Assembly: GCA_036504595.1 (NCBI GenBank)
Contig: DASXUX010000069.1
Location: 62,001 to 126,000 of the forward strand
Direction: 5' to 3'
DNA length: 64,000 nucleotides
Origin: DASXUX01 sp036504595
Lineage (GTDB): Bacteria > Planctomycetota > SZUA-567 > H5-PLA8
The notes beneath the pieces are model-generated. The model had not been told where the DNA came from, ran no database searches, and was given only the letters and a program-made list of their open reading frames with translations. Position 1 is the first letter of the stretch, and each line of letters starts with the position of its first letter. Positions 58,547 to 64,000 of this stretch are shown here, piece by piece. Both the position numbers and the translations under genes were made by a program.

Positions 58547-59866
58547 TTACTTTTCGTTAATGTTCGCGCTGCGCCTTTGTTCCTCATTAAGCTGGCGCAA
58601 TGTTGCCGTGGCCTTCTCCCTGACCGCGGCATTGTCCTCGAATTCCACCAACAACGCTTTTATCTGCTCCTCGGCGGCGGCGAAGTCCTTCAGCCGCTGG
58701 GCGTATTCTGCGAGCCTGAACATGCATTCAGCTCTCAACTGCGGCGCCTTGACAGTCTTTAGCTGCGCCTGCACCGCACTTTGGGCCTCCGCCACCAGCT
58801 TCATCTGACAGAAGAAAGACTCCAGCGCCGTCGGCCCCGCCACGTCGTTGTTCTGATTGGACACATGCTCCTTGGCCCAAGCGACTGCTTCCTCTTGCTT
58901 GCCCGCCTGAAGAAGCATGTGCGCGGCTTGCAGATGAGCTCCCGGCGCCATGCCAGGATGCACGCCCGCAATCTTCCGGTACGTGTCAGCCGCTTTCCCG
59001 AACTCCTTCGCCTGCTGATAGGTATCGGCTAAACGCGACAGCCACGTCGCATCATTTGGCCGGGCGTCAGCAAGTTTCCGGTATACTTCGCTGACTTTCT
59101 TCGGATCGTGGTTGCCGTAGCCGTACAAGTCTCCCACGCGCTCCAGCAGAGCCATATCCTCCGGATTCTTTGCCAGCGCCTTCTCGCTCTCGCCCAGGAC
59201 TTTGGCCAGCTTGCCGTCTTGCTGCTGCCATAGGGCCACCAACTGGCGCCAGGCCGCTGTTCTCTGCGCGGCTTCACGCCGTTGTTCCCTCTCGCTTCGG
59301 CCCGGCGTTGCGCGGTCTTCGGAAACGTCGAGTAGCAGCTCCTCGGCTTTCGCGTTCTCCCCGGCCTGCTGGTAGATGTTGGCCAGCGTCATCCCCAAAT
59401 TCACGCGTTGAGCGCCGTTGCCGGGGTCCTTCAGCAGTTCCTCGTAACAGGCCGCCGCCCCCGTCCAGTCCTTCTTGCGCTGCAGAAGAACGCCGCGGCT
59501 GGTCAACGCCTGCTGCTTCTCCGCTGGGTCTTTTGCCGCCGACTCCGCTATGCGCAGCATCTCCTCCGCGCGGCCGAGCGCGCCATGATTCAGATGCACA
59601 TGCAACAGATCCATCGCGTACCGGAAGCTGGTAACGTCATCGCTCTCATTTGGCAGCGACGCGGCTTCGCTCCGGTTGCTCGTCAGCTCCGCAGCCCGGG
59701 CGGCCGCCGCCCGCTGCGCTTCAAGGCCCTTAACAAGTGCGGCCCGCTCTGCATCTCTGGCCTGCGCCACGCGGGTAGCCCGAAAGAAGAAGAATCCCCC
59801 CGCGCAGACGCACAGCGCCGCGCAGACAACGAGAACCGTAGCGGGAATTCCCCCCGATGGCTTCAT
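58547..59866 (-). CDS. Membrane-anchored TPR protein
   Basis: 439 residues from the ATG at 59866. One N-terminal helix (ATVLVVCAALCVCAGGFFFF) is followed by Ala-rich coil and about nine TPR-like units (EEMLRIAESAAKDPAEKQQA, WTGAAACYEELLKDPGNGAQ, LADTYQQAKEFGKAADTYRK). The frame extends to 60304 but there overlaps the next TPR gene. It follows that gene by 32 bases and is similar in style, so the two are probably an operon and perhaps a duplication. No enzymatic domain is seen. Confidence 0.82.
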   Translation of the reverse strand: MKPSGGIPATVLVVCAALCVCAGGFFFFRATRVAQARDAERAALVKGLEAQRAAAARAAELTSNRSEAASLPNESDDVTSFRYAMDLLHVHLNHGALGRAEEMLRIAESAAKDPAEKQQALTSRGVLLQRKKDWTGAAACYEELLKDPGNGAQRVNLGMTLANIYQQAGENAKAEELLLDVSEDRATPGRSEREQRREAAQRTAAWRQLVALWQQQDGKLAKVLGESEKALAKNPEDMALLERVGDLYGYGNHDPKKVSEVYRKLADARPNDATWLSRLADTYQQAKEFGKAADTYRKIAGVHPGMAPGAHLQAAHMLLQAGKQEEAVAWAKEHVSNQNNDVAGPTALESFFCQMKLVAEAQSAVQAQLKTVKAPQLRAECMFRLAEYAQRLKDFAAAEEQIKALLVEFEDNAAVREKATATLRQLNEEQRRSANINEK

Positions 59867-59898
59867 GCTCCCTCGTCCGGTTAGGGTATCAGCAGCTA

Positions 59899-61110
59899 CT
59901 ACGGCTGCTGCAGATTCAGATCGCCGAGCTTGCCTTGCTCGTCGTAGAGCTTGACCATGGCGGCGTTCACTTGCGTGCGGACCGTCTTGTTGTCCCGGAA
60001 CTGCCGCAGCAGGGCCAGCAGATACTCCTCGGCCTTGCTGAAATCTTTGCGCCGGCGGCAGGATTCGGCCGCGGCCAGCAGACAGGACGTGATGTCTTCG
60101 GCCGACTGCGACAAACTCGCCGCCTTCACGAACGTCTCTTCGGCCTTCAGCGGCATGGAAGCGTTGGTGTAGAACCCGGCAAGTCCGACCGTCTCGAGCG
60201 CCGTCTTGGCCTTGGACGTGAGCTCCTTTTCGATCTTCGCCACGGCTTCTTCGCGCTTGCCGGACTGAACCATCAGGATCGCGCAGCGAACGTCGATATC
60301 CCACGCGGCCGCCTTTTCCACGACCGGAATCAGGTCCTGATAGACCTTGATCGCCTTCTCATACTGCTTCTGGCGCTCGTACAGGCCGGCCAGCCGCAGA
60401 CGCGGTTCGGTTTCCTTGGCGCCCAGTTCGGCGAGCTTGGCGGTGTAGGTCTCGGCCTTCTTGGTGTCCGGCAGAATGTCCGTGTAGATCGTCGCCAGCC
60501 GCTCCAGCGTGTTCGCGTCTTTCCCATCCTTGTCGGCGCTGACCGTCAGAGCGGTAAGGGTGGTATCGAGCTGCGCGCGATTCTCTTTCCAGAACGCGAT
60601 CAGCCGCTTCCAACCCTCCGCGCGCACACCCACCGAATACTTCGCATCGGTGAGAGCCAGCAGCGCCGCTTCGGCCTTCGCGGGGTCCTTCAGCTTGTCG
60701 TAGGCCTGCGAGATCAGCGCGCCCAGGACAACCTGGTCGTTGGGCTGGGTCACAAGGGTCTGGATGGACTCGTATTCAGCGGCGGCGTCCTTCCACTTGT
60801 CCTGCTTTTGCAGCGCCGCGCCGCGCATGAAGTGCGCTCTCAACACCAATGGGTCTTTGGTATTGGTGCCGAGTTTGATGGCCTGTTCGAGAACGCTCTC
60901 GGCGACCTCGTTGGCCCCGTACTTCATGTGCACATCGGCCAGCTCCAGGCGGTAACTGATCTGAGTCTGCATCTTCTTGGCTTCGTCTTCAGGCGCTGCC
61001 TTGGTATCCGCAGCCTTCGGCGGATCGGCTTCAGCAGCCCGGATTTCACAGACGCTGAGCGCAAGAAACGCAGCCACCAGCACCGGAATAACACGCGCGA
61101 CTCTATGCAT
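59899..61110 (-). CDS. Exported TPR protein
   Basis: 403 residues from the ATG at 61110 (AAGGAG 6 bases upstream). A signal peptide (MHRVARVIPVLVAAFLALSV) is followed by TPR-like helices (NEVAESVLEQAIKLGTNTKD, WKDAAAEYESIQTLV, DILPDTKKAETYTAKLAELG, RRKDFSKAEEYLLALLRQF). It ends YDEQGKLGDLNLQQP. Likely a periplasmic scaffold co-expressed with the anchored TPR protein downstream and possibly tied to the neighbouring surface fibre or porin. Confidence 0.85.
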   Translation of the reverse strand: MHRVARVIPVLVAAFLALSVCEIRAAEADPPKAADTKAAPEDEAKKMQTQISYRLELADVHMKYGANEVAESVLEQAIKLGTNTKDPLVLRAHFMRGAALQKQDKWKDAAAEYESIQTLVTQPNDQVVLGALISQAYDKLKDPAKAEAALLALTDAKYSVGVRAEGWKRLIAFWKENRAQLDTTLTALTVSADKDGKDANTLERLATIYTDILPDTKKAETYTAKLAELGAKETEPRLRLAGLYERQKQYEKAIKVYQDLIPVVEKAAAWDIDVRCAILMVQSGKREEAVAKIEKELTSKAKTALETVGLAGFYTNASMPLKAEETFVKAASLSQSAEDITSCLLAAAESCRRRKDFSKAEEYLLALLRQFRDNKTVRTQVNAAMVKLYDEQGKLGDLNLQQP

Positions 61111-61219
61111 TTCGACTCCTTTTCCACACGTCGAAAAAGCCCTGAACTCTTGTGAACGGGACGCCAAAGCTTACGTGACAAACCCGTCATCTTCCACTTG
61201 CTTTCACTCGCTCAACAAA

Positions 61220-61246
61220 GAGGGAGAGGCTCGCGGCCTCTCCCTC
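61220..61246 (-). terminator. Rho-independent terminator of the surface-protein gene
   Basis: An 11-base perfect stem GAGGGAGAGGC/GCCTCTCCCTC (61220-61230, 61236-61246) with loop TCGCG. Read on the minus strand it is followed by TTTGTT. It lies 28 bases after the stop of the gene at 61274. Confidence 0.75.
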
Positions 61247-61273
61247 TCGCACTGCCCACTTTCGCGCATGTGC

Positions 61274-64000
61274 TTAGTTCAGTACCCACCAGTTGACCGT
61301 CGACGTATCCGCCCCGCTGGTGCTGTGGATGATGAAGCTGGTTCCTGCCGTGATCGTGTCGGTGTAAAGGTTACCAGCTACACCGGTCGGCGCACCCTTG
61401 TAGCAGACCATGATCACAGAGCCAGCAGTCACAGCAGTCGTATTGACCGTTACCTGACCAGCGACCAGCGTCGCCGTGCCAGCGATTCCCGCCGCGCCAG
61501 TGGCAACATTGAGTTTGTTCAGCGTGGTCGCACCCGTGAACGTCTTGTTTCCTCCGATAGCCGCCTGAGCAGTTGTCAGGTCCACGAAGTTCTGCGTATT
61601 CGAACCCGTACCGCCATTGGAAATCGGCAGCACGCCTGTCACCTTTGTGGTTAGATCCACTGAGGTATTGGTCAGCGCCGTACCCAACAGGTTGCCAGCC
61701 GCATTCGTGATCGTCGTCGGACCCGAGCCTGCGGTGATCGTGCCGCCAACAGTGATATTGTTGATATTGTTGATGCTGTCTCCGGCGAAGCTCGTGACCC
61801 CGGAGCCAGAATCAATCGTGACGCCATTGGCGCCGCCGGTGGACGCCAGGGTCAGCGCACCGGTGCCCACCAGTGAGGTGGCAGCCACTGAGACAGTGTT
61901 GCTGCCTGAGGTCAGCGTCAGGGTGTTCGCGCCCGTCGTCTGCACGTTCAGTGCGCCGGCGTTGGTCACCAACGGGGTCGTAACGCTGGTGGTGGCCGTT
62001 GCGGTTGTTGTGCTCACACCTGCACTGCCGGTCAACAGCGCAGTGAAGGTCTTCGCGCCACCGATAGCGGCCTGCACGGTGGACAGATCGACGAAGTTCT
62101 GCGTGTTCGAGCCTGTACCGCCGTTCGCCAGAGGCAGAACGCCGGTGACGTGCGCCGTCAGATCGACCTTGCCGTAAGCGGGCGCAGAACCGACGCCGCC
62201 GGAGAGCAGCACGTTTCCGAGCGCCACGTCAGCCAACTGCCCCATCGCCGCCGCGCCGTTCCCGATCAGCAGGGTTCCGGCCGCCGGGCTGACAACGCCC
62301 GTCCCGCCGTTCGCTACTCCCACCGTTCCGGTGACGTTCCCAGCGGTGCCGCTGATATTGCCAGTGATCGTGCTGCCGAACGTCTTCGCACCGTTGATCG
62401 TCTGCACGCCTTCGGTCATCACAAAGCTGGCATTCACTCCAGCGTCCGGAATCGAATACGCCCGGTTCGCAGCCTGCGCCGCAGCCGAGATCGTCGCATT
62501 CGTGCCGCCCGTCGGGAAAACGACCTGGGTCGCCGTGGCCGTTGTGAATACACCCGTGCTCGCAGTGCCTGCGCCGATCGTCGTGCCGTTGATCGAGCCG
62601 CCCGTGATCGCCACGGCGGTGGCATCCTGCGTCGCCATCGTGCCCAAGCCCAAGTTGGTCCGCCCCGCAGCGGCATTCGCCACGTTGATCAGGCCACGGC
62701 CGTAAGCCGTGATCCCTGTCGCCGCCAGTGTATTCGCCGCAGAAGTATAGAGGATATTGTCGATCCCGATTGCGTTCAGACCGGTGCCGCCGCTGGTGAC
62801 GGGCAACGTACCCGTCAGGTTCCCGACCGCCAGCGCGCCGCTAAAGGTTCCAGCCGTGATCGTGCCGGTCACGGTGGCGTTGCCGCCGATTGTGGCGCTG
62901 CCGGACAGGTACAGGTCTCTCCACCGCGTCGCGTTCACACCGATGTCATACGTCGCATTCGTGGACGCAACCAGAGCGCCCGTCGCGCCCGGCGTGACCA
63001 CGACGTTGTTGGCGCCAGCACCCGAACCGGCAACCAAGGTCAGTGCCGCCGTGTTGGTGACTGTCGGCGTCGTGACGCTGGTGGTCGCAGAGACCAACGG
63101 GGTCGTGACACTGGTGGCGAAGTTCGGGTTGGCGACCACGTTCAGTGTGGTGGCTGCGCCCAGACTCACTGCGCCGCCGCCACTCAGGTTCGTGCCCGCG
63201 GTCACCGTCACTGCGCTGTTCGCCAACGCACCATTGGCCACCGAGAGCGGCTCGATCGCCTGGCCGCGCAGCGTGCCCGTCGCGTTTGTAAGGACCGTGC
63301 CAGCGCCGCTGCCCGCGGTGATCGTTCCATCCAGATCCAAATTCCCGGTCGCGGTAATCGCACCCGTCACGTTGGTCGCGCCAACAAGGTTGATGGCCCC
63401 CGTGCCGTTCGGAGTCAGAACGATATTTCCATTGCTGCCTGCGCCGGTAATGATGTTCACCGCGTTCGTGGCGGCCGTACCGCCGCTGATCGTCACGTTG
63501 CCGGTGGCCGTAATGTTCGTGCCGACGCCCGTAATGCTGCCGGCGTTGGTGATATTGCCCGTGTTGTTATTCAGTCCGCCGGTGATCGACGCGCCGCCGC
63601 CGGAAACGGTCAAAGCGCCGGCCATCGTGGTGGCGCCCGTGTTATCGAGGACGAACCTGTTCAAACCGCCGTACTGCACGTTCATTAGTGTTCCGGCGCC
63701 ATTCGCTTTGTTCACCCAAATAGAGGGGTTGGCATCATTCACGTTGTCGTTCTGCGCGGAAGCACCCGGGTGCAACTGAACGTAACCGCCCACTCCCGCG
63801 AGGCTTGGCAGGTCAGCCAGCGCCAAAGCGCGGAAGGTCGGAGCCAGAGGGCCACCGCCATTCGGCCCCGCAAAGACGACGTTGTTCGCGGCCGTCGCGA
63901 CGCCCGTGCCACCGTTGGCCACCGCAACCTGGCCCACCAGATCGCCCGTCGCCAGCGCGGACATCGTGACGTTCGTGCCGTCACCGCGCAGGTAGCGTTG
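61274..64000 (-). CDS. Large tail-fibre/adhesin-like surface protein, 5' end beyond the window
   Basis: At least 908 residues; the frame runs open to the right edge (reading RYLRGDGTNVT before the first ATG at 63964), so the true start is outside. It is built from Gly/Thr/Asn/Ala-rich beta-helical repeats: GQVAVANGGTGV, GNVTGTVGVANGGTGV, VTGVLPLANGGTGSNTQNFV appearing twice, and SGTAGNVTGTV. NVQYGGLNRFVLDNTGATTM and ATYDIGVNATRWRDLYLSGS are head-like motifs known from phage tail spikes and surface fibres. The end (TAGTSFIIHSTSGADTSTVN followed by WWVLN) is a compact tail-tip domain, with no S74 chaperone. It shares the VANGGTG motif with the protein at 28.5 kb. Confidence 0.82.
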   Translation of the reverse strand, partial: QRYLRGDGTNVTMSALATGDLVGQVAVANGGTGVATAANNVVFAGPNGGGPLAPTFRALALADLPSLAGVGGYVQLHPGASAQNDNVNDANPSIWVNKANGAGTLMNVQYGGLNRFVLDNTGATTMAGALTVSGGGASITGGLNNNTGNITNAGSITGVGTNITATGNVTISGGTAATNAVNIITGAGSNGNIVLTPNGTGAINLVGATNVTGAITATGNLDLDGTITAGSGAGTVLTNATGTLRGQAIEPLSVANGALANSAVTVTAGTNLSGGGAVSLGAATTLNVVANPNFATSVTTPLVSATTSVTTPTVTNTAALTLVAGSGAGANNVVVTPGATGALVASTNATYDIGVNATRWRDLYLSGSATIGGNATVTGTITAGTFSGALAVGNLTGTLPVTSGGTGLNAIGIDNILYTSAANTLAATGITAYGRGLINVANAAAGRTNLGLGTMATQDATAVAITGGSINGTTIGAGTASTGVFTTATATQVVFPTGGTNATISAAAQAANRAYSIPDAGVNASFVMTEGVQTINGAKTFGSTITGNISGTAGNVTGTVGVANGGTGVVSPAAGTLLIGNGAAAMGQLADVALGNVLLSGGVGSAPAYGKVDLTAHVTGVLPLANGGTGSNTQNFVDLSTVQAAIGGAKTFTALLTGSAGVSTTTATATTSVTTPLVTNAGALNVQTTGANTLTLTSGSNTVSVAATSLVGTGALTLASTGGANGVTIDSGSGVTSFAGDSINNINNITVGGTITAGSGPTTITNAAGNLLGTALTNTSVDLTTKVTGVLPISNGGTGSNTQNFVDLTTAQAAIGGNKTFTGATTLNKLNVATGAAGIAGTATLVAGQVTVNTTAVTAGSVIMVCYKGAPTGVAGNLYTDTITAGTSFIIHSTSGADTSTVNWWVLN

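Noticed and set aside
62150..63779. Plus-strand ORFs of 512 and 340 residues
   Set aside because: They are antisense to the repeat-rich surface protein and have no independent signals.

Overview
The window looks like a high-GC member of the PVC group, most likely Planctomycetota. The evidence is indirect: a membrane WD40 protein with an FSLRTL-type anchor, a Ser/Thr kinase with a long helical tail, a DUF4388/PEGA/PQQ-propeller protein, Tat-exported Gfo/Idh/MocA and sugar-phosphate-isomerase-like proteins, a ThuA-like secreted protein, an Agl23-type membrane protein and several tail-fibre-like surface proteins. There is no rRNA or marker gene that fixes the lineage. One tRNA gene (Arg, CCG) is present. 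No complete insertion sequence and no CRISPR array was seen.

Layout. 1-9.5 kb (all minus strand): a multihaem cytochrome running off the left edge, a HEAT-repeat exported protein, a ThuA-like protein, an Agl23-like/GT2 glycosylation pair and a WD40 membrane protein. 9.5-13.9 kb: REP-type repeats, an AraC-like regulator interrupted by repeat DNA, a small ORF, a DapA-family enzyme and a trypsin-like protease. 14-24.6 kb: the DUF4388/PEGA/propeller protein, then plus-strand nrnA, a TIM-barrel isomerase, a free-standing lipoyl/E3-binding protein, acpS, a kinase and a Tat-exported isomerase. 24.6-33.4 kb: a four-helix-bundle gene between heptamer arrays, a transglutaminase-like secreted protein carrying palindromic elements inside its reading frame, a parS-like palindrome, a giant surface protein and an S74 chaperone fragment. 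33.4-43.8 kb: parA with a low-complexity tail, trpB, a secreted hydrolase-like protein, a Gfo/Idh - isomerase - deoC operon, a double-HTH AT-hook protein, a short asparaginase and a gamma carbonic anhydrase. 43.8-49 kb: a LolD/MacB-type ABC operon and a Tat-exported oxidoreductase. 49-55.1 kb: a nitric-oxide response locus, with an Rrf2 regulator, FMN split-barrel protein and NnrS-like fusion on the minus strand, divergent from a quinol NO reductase and an RIC/ScdA di-iron repair protein. 55.3-64 kb: tRNA-Arg with a broken integrase beside it, a coiled-coil porin, two TPR proteins and a second tail-fibre-like surface protein that runs off the right edge.

The most unusual property is the repeat content. 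Almost every intergenic gap holds a short tandem array with a 7-bp period, with a different heptamer at each site. Several palindromic element families occur between genes and also inside reading frames without breaking them. One heptamer array lies in the 3' part of parA, where a change of one unit would fuse ParA to a 330-residue Ala/Val/Pro-rich tail. Other odd points are a trpB that appears to start at ATT, an S74 domain separated from a giant surface protein by one in-frame TAG, and an NnrS-like protein flanked by two DUF1858/ScdA-N-like domains.
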